Source of the DNA: Streptomyces sp. DSM 110735
Lineage (GTDB): Bacteria > Actinomycetota > Actinomycetes > Streptomycetales > Streptomycetaceae
Assembly: GCF_016482685.1 (NCBI RefSeq)
Contig: NZ_JACYHF010000006.1
Location: forward strand, 62,001-126,000
DNA length: 64,000 nt
Reading direction: 5' to 3'
Position numbers and translations under genes: made by a program. This document shows positions 1-8,631 of the stretch, in pieces (the stretch's first letter is position 1; the number at the start of each line of letters is the position of its first letter). Below the pieces are notes generated by a model. It saw only the letters and a program-made list of their open reading frames with translations. It was not told where the DNA came from and searched no databases.

Positions 1-1110
1 GTGTGGGGCGCGGTGAGCGGCGGCGCGGCGGCGGTCGGACCGGTGCTGGGCGGGCTGCTGACCGAGGGTCCCGGCTGGCGGTGGATCTTCTTCGTGAACC
101 TGCCGGTGAGCGTGGCGGCGGTGTGGCTGACGCTGCGGGTGGTGCCGGAGTCGCGCGGCGGCGGTGCGGGCAGCGCCTGGCAGCGGGTGGACTGGGCGGG
201 TACGGCAGCCTTCGCCGCGTTCGCGGGCGGGCTCACGTACGCCGTCGTACGGGCAGGTGAGGACGGCTGGGGCGCGCCCGTGACGCTCACGGCGTTCGGC
301 GGCGCGCTGCTGGCGCTGGTGGTGTTCGTGCTGGTGGAGCGGCGGGTGGCGCATCCACTGCTCGACCTCTCGCTGCTGCGCAACCGTACGTTCGTGGGCG
401 TGATGGCGGGTGCCTTCGCCTTCAACGCGGTGGCGTTCGGTGTGACGCCGTACCTGTCGCTGTGGATGCAGACGCTGCTGGGCATGAGCCCGGTGCGCAG
501 CGGGCTGACGCTGCTGCCGATGACGGTCGCGGCGATGATCGTGGCGGTGCTGGTGGGGCGGCTGCTGCACGGGGCGCCGTCCCGGCTGACCATCGGCGGC
601 GGACTGCTGCTGATCGGCGCGGGCTGCCTGTGCCAGGCGGTGCTGTCCGCGGGCTCCGACTGGACGGCGCTGATTCCCGGGTTCGTGCTGGTGGGCGCGG
701 GTACGGGGCTGGTCTCGCCGACGGTCGCCGGGGCGGCGCTCGCCTCGGTGCGGCCGCACCGGGCGGGTATGGCGGGCGGCGCGGTCAACACCGTGCGCCA
801 GTTGGGCTACGCCCTCGGTGTCGCCGTCTTCGGCACGATCCTCACCTCGCGCATGGAGTCCACCCTCCCCCACGGTGCGGCCCACGCTTTGGCGGGCGGC
901 GCGGCGGGCGCCCTGCGGGCGAGCTTCCCCGACGAGGTCCTGCACGCGGCGTTCGCCTCCGGCCTGAACCGCGCCCTCCTCACGGCGGGCATCGCCGGTC
1001 TCGCGGCGGGCGCGCTGGTCCTGGCGGTGGTCCGCACGCCGCGTCCCGCCGCGGAGCAGCCGACAGCGGGCGGGGCGCCGGTGGAGGCGCCGGTGCCCGA
1101 ACGGCGGTAG
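1..1110 (+). CDS. MFS drug-efflux transporter (DHA2/EmrB-QacA type), 3' part
   Basis: Proton-driven multidrug or export permease of the inner membrane. The open frame runs in from the left edge, so the N-terminus (about the first four or five helices) lies outside the window. The first visible residues hold the antiporter motif C (AVGPVLGG, residues 11-18) and then WRWIFFVNLP, which normally sit at helix 5 and the start of helix 6. Roughly nine more hydrophobic segments follow, as expected for a 14-helix DHA2 member. The final 30 residues are a Pro/Ala-rich cytoplasmic tail ending in PERR. The substrate cannot be read from sequence. A hairpin follows the stop. Confidence 0.88.
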   Translation: MWGAVSGGAAAVGPVLGGLLTEGPGWRWIFFVNLPVSVAAVWLTLRVVPESRGGGAGSAWQRVDWAGTAAFAAFAGGLTYAVVRAGEDGWGAPVTLTAFGGALLALVVFVLVERRVAHPLLDLSLLRNRTFVGVMAGAFAFNAVAFGVTPYLSLWMQTLLGMSPVRSGLTLLPMTVAAMIVAVLVGRLLHGAPSRLTIGGGLLLIGAGCLCQAVLSAGSDWTALIPGFVLVGAGTGLVSPTVAGAALASVRPHRAGMAGGAVNTVRQLGYALGVAVFGTILTSRMESTLPHGAAHALAGGAAGALRASFPDEVLHAAFASGLNRALLTAGIAGLAAGALVLAVVRTPRPAAEQPTAGGAPVEAPVPERR

Positions 1111-1155
1111 ATGCCGGACCGGTGGCGCCCTCCCCGGGGCGCCACCGGCGAGCAA

Positions 1156-1190
1156 GGGGGCGGCTCGGTCCTGTCGGCCGGACCGCCCCC
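1156..1190 (+). terminator. Rho-independent-like hairpin after the MFS gene
   Basis: GGGGGCGG (1156-1163) pairs with CCGCCCCC (1183-1190). An alternative inner pairing GGTCC/GGACC is possible. There is no U-tract, which is usual for Streptomyces terminators. Confidence 0.5.
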
Positions 1191-1246
1191 GTCCGAGTGC
1201 CGGGTCGTCCCCGTCTGAGTGCCGGGGCGGACCTGTGGTGTGCGGC

Positions 1247-1290
1247 GGCGGACCCGCCCGGTGCGGACGGGGGCGGACCCGCCCGGTGCG
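1247..1290. repeat. Two 19-bp direct repeats, 25-bp period
   Basis: GGCGGACCCGCCCGGTGCG occurs at 1247-1265 and again at 1272-1290. Each copy contains the palindromic core CGGACCCGCCCG-like sequence. It lies in the non-coding gap after the MFS gene. Confidence 0.7.
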
Positions 1291-1364
1291 CACGACCGGG
1301 GCGCCCCGGCGGACGCCACCGGGCGCCCGCCGCCCCCGCACACCGCCATCCCGGCGCCAACGCT

Positions 1365-1660
1365 GCCGCATCACGCCACCGTCACCACCCGAGCCCCCAC
1401 CACCCGACCAGCAGGCTCGATTCCGCGCGCCCCGCCACCCCGACGCCGCCGCTGCCGCTGCCGCTGCCGCCGCCGCCGCCGCATCACGCCACCCGCACCA
1501 CCCGAACCCCCACCACCCGACCACCCCACCCGCAGACCCGATCCCCCGCGCGCCCCGCCACCCCACCGACCACCCACCGGCACACCCGAACCCCCACCGC
1601 CCGACACCCACCCGCACACCCGGACCCCGCCCCCATCAGCCCCTCACTTCGTCGAGCCGC
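1365..1660. repeat. C-rich non-coding stretch with a 113-bp-offset duplication
   Basis: The 767-base gap between the MFS gene and the acyl-CoA ligase holds no convincing gene. Bases 1368-1410 and 1481-1523 are 43-bp near-identical copies (I count about four mismatches). The similarity continues, less exactly, to about 1440 and 1564. A third weaker copy starts near 1584. The strand is extremely C-rich with CCACC-type runs, so the opposite strand carries many G-triplets that could form quadruplexes. Several overlapping Pro/Arg/Thr-rich frames are open here only because of composition. Confidence 0.6.
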
Positions 1661-1877
1661 CGGACGGCAAGCCGTGACCAGGCCGTTGAGATTCGGTGGA
1701 GATTGGGGTGGGTTCGGCTGAGCGGTCGTCCCCGTCGTGTCCGTACCTTCCCCTTGTGCGGGCATTTTCCGGGCAACGGCGGGCACGATTGCGTGGGTTG
1801 CCCGGATTCGGGACGGCTCCCATCCGGCCAACGGGTGGGGTAGCGTCACGGCGCTGTGAGGAACGGAGGGCGGAAAC

Positions 1878-3713
1878 TTGCAGGGCTTCACCAATCCTCC
1901 GACGACAACGACGTCGGCATCGGCGCCGGCCGGCGGACTGGCCGACACCGTCTTCGAGTACGCCCGAGTGGACCCGCAGCACATCGCGCTCGGCCGCAAG
2001 GACGCATCGGGCCAGTGGCGGGACGTGACCGCCGCCGAGTTCCGTGACGAGGTGCTGGCGCTGGCCAAGGGGCTGCTCGCGAACGGGATCAGGTTCGGCG
2101 ACCGCGTCGCGATCATGTCCCGTACCCGCTACGAGTGGACGCTGTTCGACTTCGCGCTGTGGACGATCGGCGCCCAGGTGGTGCCGGTCTATCCGACCTC
2201 CTCGGCGGAGCAGTGCTTCTGGATGCTGTACGACGCCGAGGTGACCGCGGCGATCGTGGAGCACGAGGACCACGCGATGACGATCGCCACCGTCATCGAC
2301 CGCCTCCCCCGGCTCGGCCGACTGTGGCAGCTCGACGAGGGCTGTGTGCGGGAGCTGTACGACGCGGGCGCGCACCTGGACGACGAGCTGGTGCACCGGC
2401 ACCGCCGCGCGGTCACCCCCGAGGCGGTCGCCACGATCATCTACACCTCGGGCACCACGGGCAGACCCAAGGGCTGTGTGCTCACCCACGGGAACTTCAT
2501 GTTCGAGGCGGACGCGATCATCGACCGCTGGGAGCGGGTGTTCCACTCCAAGAAGGGCGACGAGGCGTCCACGCTGCTGTTCCTGCCGCTGGCGCACGTC
2601 TTCGGGCGGATGGTGGAGGTCGCCGCGTTCCGGGGCCGGGTGCGCTTCGGGCACCAGCCGGAGCTGCACGCCTCCGCGCTGCTGCCGGACCTGGCGGCGT
2701 TCCGGCCGACGTTCATCACCGCGGTGCCGTACATCTTCGAGAAGATGTACGCGGCGGCCCGTCGCAAGGCGGAGAAGGACGGCAAGGAGGGTCCGTTCCA
2801 GAAGGCGGTCGACGTGGCGGTGCGCTACGCCGACGCGGTGGAGGCGAAGGCGTGGGGCACCGGTCCGGGTCCCTCGGCGGCGCTGCGGATGCAGCACCAG
2901 TTGTTCGACAAGCTCGTCTACTCCAAGGTGCGCGCGGCGATGGGCGGCCGGATCCGCAACGCGATGTCCGGCGGCTCGGCCATGGACCGCCGCCTCGGTC
3001 TGTTCTTCGCGGGCGCGGGCGTGCAGATCTACGAGGGCTACGGTCTGACCGAGTCGACCGCCGCCGCGACCGCGAACCCGCCCGACCGCACGCGCTACGG
3101 CACGGTCGGCCAGGCGGTCCCCGGGGTCTCGGTGCACGTCGCCGAGGACGGCGAGGTCTGGCTGCGCGGCGGCAACGTCTTCCAGGGCTACCTCAACAAC
3201 CCCAAGGCGACCGACGAGTCCCTGCACGAGGGCTGGCTGGCCACGGGTGACCTGGGCGTGCTGGACGAGGACGGTTATCTGACCATCACCGGCCGCAAGA
3301 AGGAGATCCTGGTGACCTCCGGCGGCAAGAGCGTCTCTCCCGGCGTCCTGGAGGAGCGGGTGCGGGACCATCCGCTGGTCCACCAGTGCATCGTCGTCGG
3401 CAACGACCGCCCGTACGTCGCCGCGCTGATCACCCTCGACCAGGAGGCGGTCGAGCACTGGCTCCAGATGCAGGGCAAGCCGCGTCCGGACATCTCCCGG
3501 CTGGTGCGCGACCCGGCGCTCGAGACGGAGGTGCGGCGGGCGGTGGTGGCGGCCAACACGCTGGTGTCGCAGGCGGAGTCGATCCGTACGTTCCGGGTCC
3601 TGGCACAGCCGTTCACCGAGGAGCACGGGCTGCTGACGCCGTCGCTGAAGCTGAAGCGGAAGGCGATCGAGAAGGCGTACGAGCAGGAGATCGACGCGCT
3701 GTACCAGGGCTGA
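1878..3713 (+). CDS. Long-chain fatty acyl-CoA synthetase (AMP-forming)
   Basis: Activates fatty acids to acyl-CoA with ATP through an acyl-adenylate (ANL superfamily, FadD15-like, 611 aa). Visible motifs are the P-loop YTSGTTGRPKG (about residues 188-198), YEGYGLTEST (about 384), TGDLGVLDEDGYL (about 457) and the C-terminal GRKKEILVTSGGK with its adenylation lysine region. The start chosen is TTG at 1878 because GGAGG at 1865-1869 lies 8 bases upstream and no better codon exists. Length is normal for the family. A -10-like TAGCGT lies at 1841. The chain length preferred cannot be judged. It is transcribed alone. Confidence 0.93.
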   Translation: MQGFTNPPTTTTSASAPAGGLADTVFEYARVDPQHIALGRKDASGQWRDVTAAEFRDEVLALAKGLLANGIRFGDRVAIMSRTRYEWTLFDFALWTIGAQVVPVYPTSSAEQCFWMLYDAEVTAAIVEHEDHAMTIATVIDRLPRLGRLWQLDEGCVRELYDAGAHLDDELVHRHRRAVTPEAVATIIYTSGTTGRPKGCVLTHGNFMFEADAIIDRWERVFHSKKGDEASTLLFLPLAHVFGRMVEVAAFRGRVRFGHQPELHASALLPDLAAFRPTFITAVPYIFEKMYAAARRKAEKDGKEGPFQKAVDVAVRYADAVEAKAWGTGPGPSAALRMQHQLFDKLVYSKVRAAMGGRIRNAMSGGSAMDRRLGLFFAGAGVQIYEGYGLTESTAAATANPPDRTRYGTVGQAVPGVSVHVAEDGEVWLRGGNVFQGYLNNPKATDESLHEGWLATGDLGVLDEDGYLTITGRKKEILVTSGGKSVSPGVLEERVRDHPLVHQCIVVGNDRPYVAALITLDQEAVEHWLQMQGKPRPDISRLVRDPALETEVRRAVVAANTLVSQAESIRTFRVLAQPFTEEHGLLTPSLKLKRKAIEKAYEQEIDALYQG

Positions 3714-3827
3714 CGCCGGAGAAACACCCGGTCGGAACCGGACGGATCGCCGGTCAGGAATGCATTCGGGCGCGTGATCGTTGACGATGGTGTACGACCC
3801 TGTCCACAACCGAAGGATCAAGAGCTC

Positions 3828-4664
3828 GTGAGCAGCAAGGTCCCCCCGATCGTCCTCAACAACGGTGTCGAGATGCCCCAGCTCGGGTTCGGCGTCTGGC
3901 AGGTGCCGGACGGCGAGGCCGAGCACGCGGTCGCCACGGCGCTGGAGGCCGGGTACCGCAGCATCGACACAGCGGCGATCTACGGCAACGAAACCGGCAC
4001 CGGCAAAGCCATCGCGGCTTCCGGTCTGCCCCGCGAGGACATCTTCGTCACCACCAAGCTCTGGAACAGCGACCACGGGTACGACGCGACGCTGCGCGCG
4101 TTCGACGCGTCCCTGGAGAAGCTGGGCCTCGACTATCTCGACCTGTATCTGATCCACTGGCCGGTGCCGGCCAGGGACAACTACGTCGACTCCTACAAGG
4201 CGTTCGAGAAGCTGTACTCCGACGGACGTATCCGCGCCATCGGTGTGTCGAACTTCCTTCCCGAGCACCTTCAGCGGCTGATCTCGGAGACCTCCGTCGT
4301 CCCGGCGGTCGACCAGATCGAGCTGCACCCGCACCTCCAGCAGCGCGCGGCGCGGGAGTTCAACGCCGAGCAGGGCATCGCGACCGAGGCGTGGTCGCCG
4401 CTCGGCCAGGGCAAGGGCCTGCTGGAGGTCCCGGCGATCGTCGCCATCGCTCGGAAGCATGGGCGCACGCCCGCGCAGGTCGTGCTGCGCTGGCACGTCC
4501 AGCTCGGCAACATCGTGATCCCCAAGTCCGTGACGCCGTCCCGGATCAAGGAGAACATCGAGGTGTTCGACTTCAGCCTGGACGACGAGGACCTCGCGGC
4601 GATCAGCGCGCTGAACGAGGACAAGCGGCTGGGTCCCAACCCGGCCGAGTTCGAAGTGGTCTGA
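3828..4664 (+). CDS. Aldo/keto reductase (AKR5-like)
   Basis: Cytosolic NADPH-dependent carbonyl reductase of the 2,5-diketo-gluconate reductase group, 278 aa. The catalytic tetrad is readable: Asp and Tyr in YRSIDTAAIYGNE, Lys in VTTKLWN and His in LYLIHWP. The NADPH-binding IPKSVTPSRIKEN loop is near residue 230. GTG at 3828 was chosen as start because AAGGA (3813-3817) precedes it and the protein then begins at the usual first beta strand. A longer in-frame start at 3774 would add 18 residues with no family support. A hairpin follows it. The physiological substrate is unknown. Confidence 0.92.
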   Translation: MSSKVPPIVLNNGVEMPQLGFGVWQVPDGEAEHAVATALEAGYRSIDTAAIYGNETGTGKAIAASGLPREDIFVTTKLWNSDHGYDATLRAFDASLEKLGLDYLDLYLIHWPVPARDNYVDSYKAFEKLYSDGRIRAIGVSNFLPEHLQRLISETSVVPAVDQIELHPHLQQRAAREFNAEQGIATEAWSPLGQGKGLLEVPAIVAIARKHGRTPAQVVLRWHVQLGNIVIPKSVTPSRIKENIEVFDFSLDDEDLAAISALNEDKRLGPNPAEFEVV

Positions 4665-4706
4665 GCCGACCTGGTCCCAGCCATGTGCTGAACTCCCGTA
4701 CGCCAC

Positions 4707-4744
4707 AAGGCCGTCCGCTCCGCCATCACCGGGGCGGACGGCTT
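4707..4744 (+). terminator. Hairpin terminator after the aldo/keto reductase
   Basis: AAGGCCGTCCGC (4707-4718) pairs with GCGGACGGCTTT (4734-4744 region), a 12-bp stem with one G-U pair, followed by T-rich bases. Confidence 0.75.
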
Positions 4745-4806
4745 TGTGCGCACGGCGCGCGACTCCGCCCTTCCCTCCTCTTCCTCCTCGCCTCGAAGGA
4801 TCACCC

Positions 4807-5502
4807 ATGCGCCCCCGCCCCCTGGGTCTGGCCACCGCCGCCGGCGTCGTCCTGCTCGCCTCGGCGACGCTCTACGTCGTCCTGGACCGCTCCACCGGCT
4901 CGGCCCGCGAGGGCTCGGTGTCCGCGTCCGACCTGCTGGCCAAGGTGACGTCCTGCGAGCGGATCTCCGACGGGCTCTACCGCACCGACGAGGAGAAGCC
5001 GGCCACCGTCCCCGTCTGCGGCACCAAGGGCGCGGTCTTCTGGAAGGCGGACATGGACGTCGACTGCGACGGGCTGCGCACCGCCACGTGCAACAAGGAC
5101 CGCGACCCCTGGTACCAGGACGACACCGCCTTCCACCAGTCCGACGGCAAGCCCCTGCGCGCCGACGCCCTCCCCTACATCGTGGTCCCCAGCTCCAGCG
5201 CCCTGTGGAACTACACCAAGTCCGGCGTCAAGGGCGGTGGTGTGGTCGCCGTGATCCACGACAACAAGGTCCAGTACGCCGTCGTGGGCGACACCGGTCC
5301 CTCCCGCATCATCGGCGAAGCCTCCTATGCCACCGCCGAGTCCCTCGGCATCGACCCCGACCCGGCGACGGGCGGCGCGGAATCCGGCGTGACGTACATC
5401 CTGTTCACCGGCGCCGACTCCAAGGTCACCCCCATCGAGAGCCACGAGGCGGCGGTGAAGCTGGGGGAACGGCTGGCACGGGAGTTCGTGGGGCGGGACT
5501 GA
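4807..5502 (+). CDS. Secreted glycoside hydrolase family 75 (chitosanase-like) protein
   Basis: Predicted endo-chitosanase, 231 aa, exported or membrane-tethered. An N-terminal positively charged stretch is followed by a 20-residue hydrophobic segment (about residues 8-28), with no obvious AXA cleavage site. The GH75 core is recognised by FWKADMDVDCDG (about residues 78-89), where one conserved Asp is expected to be catalytic, then PYIVVPS and the GVVAVIHDNKVQYAVVGDTG block with the partner acidic residue region. GAAGGA at 4795-4800 sets the ATG start. It stands between terminators and is probably monocistronic. Family assignment is good; substrate is inferred. Confidence 0.82.
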   Translation: MRPRPLGLATAAGVVLLASATLYVVLDRSTGSAREGSVSASDLLAKVTSCERISDGLYRTDEEKPATVPVCGTKGAVFWKADMDVDCDGLRTATCNKDRDPWYQDDTAFHQSDGKPLRADALPYIVVPSSSALWNYTKSGVKGGGVVAVIHDNKVQYAVVGDTGPSRIIGEASYATAESLGIDPDPATGGAESGVTYILFTGADSKVTPIESHEAAVKLGERLAREFVGRD

Positions 5503-5520
5503 ACGAGCGGCCACGCGGGG

Positions 5521-6867
5521 TCACTTGTGGGCGCGGAGGAAGGCGGGGACGTCCGCGCGGGTCGGGTAGTCGGGCAGCGGCGCGGGGGCGTCCCGGAGGA
5601 ATGCGGTGATCACGGCGGCGGCGCGGCGGTTGTCGCCGTCCAGTCCGTTCCACAGGTGATGGCCGACGCCGGGCAGGTACTGCGTACGCCGGATGCCCGG
5701 GTCGGCGGCCAGGACGGCGGTCGCCCACTGGCGCACCTGGGCGGAACACTCGGCGATCATCAGCATGGCCGGGACGCGGGAGTGCTTCAGGCGCGGGGCG
5801 AGGGACGGTGAGTCCTTCACCGTCCGCTGCACGCGAAGACTGGCTGCGGGGCTGAAGGAGAAGTTCCGGGCGGTGTCCTCGGCGGGGATGCGGTGCGCGT
5901 CGCGGGCGCAGTAGGCGGACGCGGTGTCGCTCCCGAGGTCGGCGGCGGTGAACGCGTTGTCGCCCTCCGCCTGTCCGATCAGCCCGGTGCCGGGGGTGAG
6001 CAGCCCGAGGCGCATGAGACCGAACGCCACCGCGTACCGGGGGACGTGTGTCGAGCGGGGTCCTTTCATCGCGGGGGCGAGACCGCGTGCGGAGGGGCGC
6101 CCGCGCTGTCCTTCGATACGCGCGGTGGGACCGTCCATGGGGCCGGGCTCCGCGATGATCGCCCGGTGTATGTGGGCGGCGACCACGGGGGTGGCGAGGG
6201 CGCGGGTGAGGACGACGGCGCCGGAGGAGAAGCCGAGGACGTCGGCGTCACCCCGGGCTTGCTTCGCGTCCAAGTGGTCGAGGACGGCGGCGAGGTCGCG
6301 GACCGAGCGGGATATCGAGTACTGGTCCATGGGAAGCAGTCCGCTGCGTCCGGCGCCTGCCGGTTCGTAGGCGTACACGTCGTGCCCCTGGCTCGCCAGC
6401 AGCCGCAGGAAGCGGTGGTCGAGCAGCGAAATCCCGCGTACGGGACCGCCGTTGAGATAGACGAGCGGGACGGCGGAGCGGGGTGCGGAGCCCGTCGGCG
6501 GATAGTGGTACACCGCGACCCGGCTGCCGGTGGACAGGTCCCAGTGCCGCGTTTCCACCGAGGGCAGTGCGGGCGGATACCGGCGGGCGGTGGGCGCGGT
6601 GGGCACACAGACCGACGCGGTGAGCGCCGCCGCGAGGAGCACGGGCAGAAGCAGTGCGAGGCGAGCCGCACGAGGACGGCGCCTGCCTCGCCGGACCGCG
6701 ACAGCGGCGCCGATCACCGCGGTGACGCCCCAGGCGGGGAGCCCGGAGCCCGCTCCGTCGGTGAGGACGATCAGCAGGAGAAAGGCAGCGGTCAACGCGA
6801 CGACGGAGCCAACCGCTGTGGCCACGCGTGCGGTTGAGCGGACGAGGCGTAAGGCGAACACGGACAT
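5521..6867 (-). CDS. Membrane-anchored alpha/beta hydrolase
   Basis: Serine hydrolase of unknown substrate, 448 aa. Two or three hydrophobic segments lie in the first 90 residues (about 14-36, 44-57, 68-88), and the catalytic domain would then be outside the membrane. The oxyanion motif NGGPVRG (about 139-145), the nucleophile elbow GFSSG (about 212-216) and the late His in GVGHHLWNG (about 417) fit an S33-like fold. It is divergent from a TetR gene, with a 22-bp inverted repeat in the 67-base gap, so it is the likely target of that regulator. GGGGG a few bases upstream is a weak ribosome site. Confidence 0.85.
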   Translation of the reverse strand: MSVFALRLVRSTARVATAVGSVVALTAAFLLLIVLTDGAGSGLPAWGVTAVIGAAVAVRRGRRRPRAARLALLLPVLLAAALTASVCVPTAPTARRYPPALPSVETRHWDLSTGSRVAVYHYPPTGSAPRSAVPLVYLNGGPVRGISLLDHRFLRLLASQGHDVYAYEPAGAGRSGLLPMDQYSISRSVRDLAAVLDHLDAKQARGDADVLGFSSGAVVLTRALATPVVAAHIHRAIIAEPGPMDGPTARIEGQRGRPSARGLAPAMKGPRSTHVPRYAVAFGLMRLGLLTPGTGLIGQAEGDNAFTAADLGSDTASAYCARDAHRIPAEDTARNFSFSPAASLRVQRTVKDSPSLAPRLKHSRVPAMLMIAECSAQVRQWATAVLAADPGIRRTQYLPGVGHHLWNGLDGDNRRAAAVITAFLRDAPAPLPDYPTRADVPAFLRAHK

Positions 6868-6888
6868 GACGGACCCCCGGAGTTTCCG

Positions 6889-6910
6889 AACGCTGTTTCA
6901 AAACGACGTT
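6889..6910. promoter_or_regulatory. 22-bp inverted repeat, candidate TetR operator
   Basis: The arms AACGCTGTTT (6889-6898) and AAACGACGTT (6901-6910) match at 8 of 10 positions around a CA centre. It sits between the divergent hydrolase and TetR genes and overlaps the likely -35 region of the TetR promoter, as expected for an autoregulated TetR pair. Confidence 0.6.
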
Positions 6911-6921
6911 ATCAGAGGGGC

Positions 6922-6937
6922 TAGGCTGCTCGGCATG
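6922..6937 (+). promoter_or_regulatory. -10 element of a leaderless promoter for the TetR gene
   Basis: TAGGCT (6922-6927) ends seven bases before the ATG at 6935, so transcription should begin at or next to the start codon. There is no good ribosome site at usable spacing. Confidence 0.6.
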
Positions 6938-7549
6938 GGCAGGCCGAGGACGAATGACGAGGGCGTCGCGGAACGACTGGTGGCGTGCGCGACGGAGCTG
7001 CTGGCCACGCGCTCCCGGGAGTCGGTCACGGTGCGCGTCGTGGCGGCGGACGCCGGGACCTCGACGGCGGCGGTGTACTCCCTGTTCGGCGGCAAGGACG
7101 GTCTGATCGCGGCGGTCCGCGACCGGGCGGTGGCCGGACTCTTCGCGGACCTGTCGGCGGTGCAGGGCACCGACGATCCCCTCACCGACCTGCACGCCCT
7201 CGCCGTCGCGTACCGGCGCTGGGGACACGGCCACCGTCACCTCTACACGGTGCTGTTCGGCGGGGTGCAGTCCTTCGAGCCCTCGGGGGAGGTCGGGTCC
7301 GCAGACCCGGTGGGACCGCTCGTCGCGGCGATCGAGCGCGCGCTGGCGCGGGGCGTCCTCGACGGCGACGCCACAGCCATCGCGCTCTCGCTCTGGGTGG
7401 CGCTCCACGGGCTCGTGACGCTCGAACTGGCCGGAGCGCTGGACCTGGTGGCCGCCGAGGCGGCGTTCGGGGCGGCGGTGGGGGCGACGCTTCGAGGATG
7501 GGCGACGGTCGAGACGTTTCCCGGTCTGCGCCGCACTTCTGGCTCGTGA
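6935..7549 (+). CDS. TetR/AcrR-family transcriptional regulator
   Basis: DNA-binding repressor, 204 aa. The N-terminal helix-turn-helix spans about residues 10-56 with recognition helix TSTAAVYSLFGGKDGL. The C-terminal half resembles the WHG-type ligand domain (YRRWGHGHRHLYTVLFGG and ALSLWVALHGLVTLEL). ATG at 6935 follows a TAGGCT -10 by seven bases. A longer frame upstream runs into the divergent gene and lacks support. It probably represses the divergent hydrolase and itself through the inverted repeat at 6889-6910. The inducing ligand is unknown. Confidence 0.9.
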   Translation: MGRPRTNDEGVAERLVACATELLATRSRESVTVRVVAADAGTSTAAVYSLFGGKDGLIAAVRDRAVAGLFADLSAVQGTDDPLTDLHALAVAYRRWGHGHRHLYTVLFGGVQSFEPSGEVGSADPVGPLVAAIERALARGVLDGDATAIALSLWVALHGLVTLELAGALDLVAAEAAFGAAVGATLRGWATVETFPGLRRTSGS

Positions 7550-7619
7550 CCCGTCCCTGATCTGCCGCGTGCCCCTGACGCGGGCGAGCCCTCCGTCAGG
7601 GGTTGGACGGTCGCGCGGG

Positions 7620-8525
7620 TTACGCGGGGCGTACCGCCGTGTGGATCGTGCAGGCGTCCAGGACGAAGACGTCCGGGCGGTGGTGGACGCCTGCCGGGTC
7701 GGTGGGGTCCAGGAGGCGGTCGAGGGTGGTGCGGTCCTCGGGGGTGAGGTCGTCGGGGGCGGCGTCGCGCAGGCGGGTGAGGGTGGTGGCCACGTGGGCG
7801 CGGGCCTCGTCGGTCGCCGGGGCGGGCAGGTCGAGGAGGAAGCTGCGGGTGCGGGTGGGGCGCAGTCCGGCGGCGGTCAGGAGGGCGCGCCAGTCCTCGG
7901 TCTCGGAGACGGCGCCGGAGAGCCCGGCGCGCATCCGGCCGAACCACTCCTCCTCCAGCGCGGTCAGCCGGGACTGGAGTCCGGGGCGGCCGATGCCGAT
8001 GTCGCGGGGCAGGAAGCGGGCGGGCAGTCCGCCTTCCAGGAGGGCCAACGTGCCGCCGGGGGCGAGGTGTTCACCGAAGGCGGTGAGCGCCGCCTGCTGA
8101 TCGCCGAGGTGGTGCAGGCTGCGGCTGGCCCAGAGCAGGTCGACGGGACGGTCCAACTTCTCCAGTACGTCGGGGAGTTCACCGGCCAGGGTGCTGAACC
8201 GGTCGCCCAGACCCCGCTGTTCGGCCCGCGCCTGCGCCCGCTCCAGCAGCGGGGCGGCGCCGTCGACCGCCACCACGTGCGCCTGCGGGAACGCCTCCGC
8301 GAACAGACATGCCACGACGCCGGGTCCGCTGCCCGCGTCCACGATCAGCTCCGGCGCGGGCACCGCCTCGGCGAGCCACGCGATGGCCTGCTCGTACGCG
8401 GGGGTGTACAGCTCCGCCTGCGCCTCCAGCATGGGTCCCTGCTCGGCCCAGTCGAGGTCGGTGTGGGTGTGTCCGTGCGCCTCGTGGTGCTGGTGATGGT
8501 CGTGGTGCTGGTGGTCGTGCGCCAT
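7620..8525 (-). CDS. Class I SAM-dependent methyltransferase with His-rich N-terminus
   Basis: Methyltransferase of unknown acceptor, 301 aa. Motif I is VDAGSGPGV (about residues 62-70), with VVAVDGAA as the acidic strand-2 motif and LGDQQAALTAFGEHLAPGG later. The first 22 residues contain ten His in HDH/HHH patterns, which could bind a metal ion. ATG at 8525 was chosen because the His-rich start is preceded by AGAGGCGG. Reading further upstream would cross a simple 7-bp repeat. It lies about 100 bases downstream of another methyltransferase on the same strand and may be co-transcribed. Confidence 0.85.
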   Translation of the reverse strand: MAHDHQHHDHHQHHEAHGHTHTDLDWAEQGPMLEAQAELYTPAYEQAIAWLAEAVPAPELIVDAGSGPGVVACLFAEAFPQAHVVAVDGAAPLLERAQARAEQRGLGDRFSTLAGELPDVLEKLDRPVDLLWASRSLHHLGDQQAALTAFGEHLAPGGTLALLEGGLPARFLPRDIGIGRPGLQSRLTALEEEWFGRMRAGLSGAVSETEDWRALLTAAGLRPTRTRSFLLDLPAPATDEARAHVATTLTRLRDAAPDDLTPEDRTTLDRLLDPTDPAGVHHRPDVFVLDACTIHTAVRPA

Positions 8526-8547
8526 GGGGGGGGCCGCCTCTCGTGTC

Positions 8548-8586
8548 TGCCGGATGCCGGATGCCGGATGCCGGATGCCGGATGCG
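8548..8586. repeat. Five-copy 7-bp tandem repeat (TGCCGGA)
   Basis: TGCCGGA is repeated five times without change from 8548 to 8582, with a partial sixth copy. It lies between two reverse-strand methyltransferase genes, just upstream of the start at 8525. Confidence 0.9.
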
Positions 8587-8631
8587 GTCAGCGTGCGACG
8601 GGGGGACGGGCGCGGGCCAGTTCTGTTGCCG

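Noticed and set aside
1219..1843. Several overlapping Pro/Arg/Thr-rich frames in the gap after the MFS gene
   Set aside because: They overlap each other in different frames, have no domain or ribosome site, and reflect the C-rich composition and internal duplication.
1644..4835. A reverse-strand open frame of over 1000 codons opposite the acyl-CoA ligase and aldo/keto reductase
   Set aside because: It mirrors two well-supported genes with third-position GC bias. Its protein is Arg/His/Val-rich with no recognisable motif.
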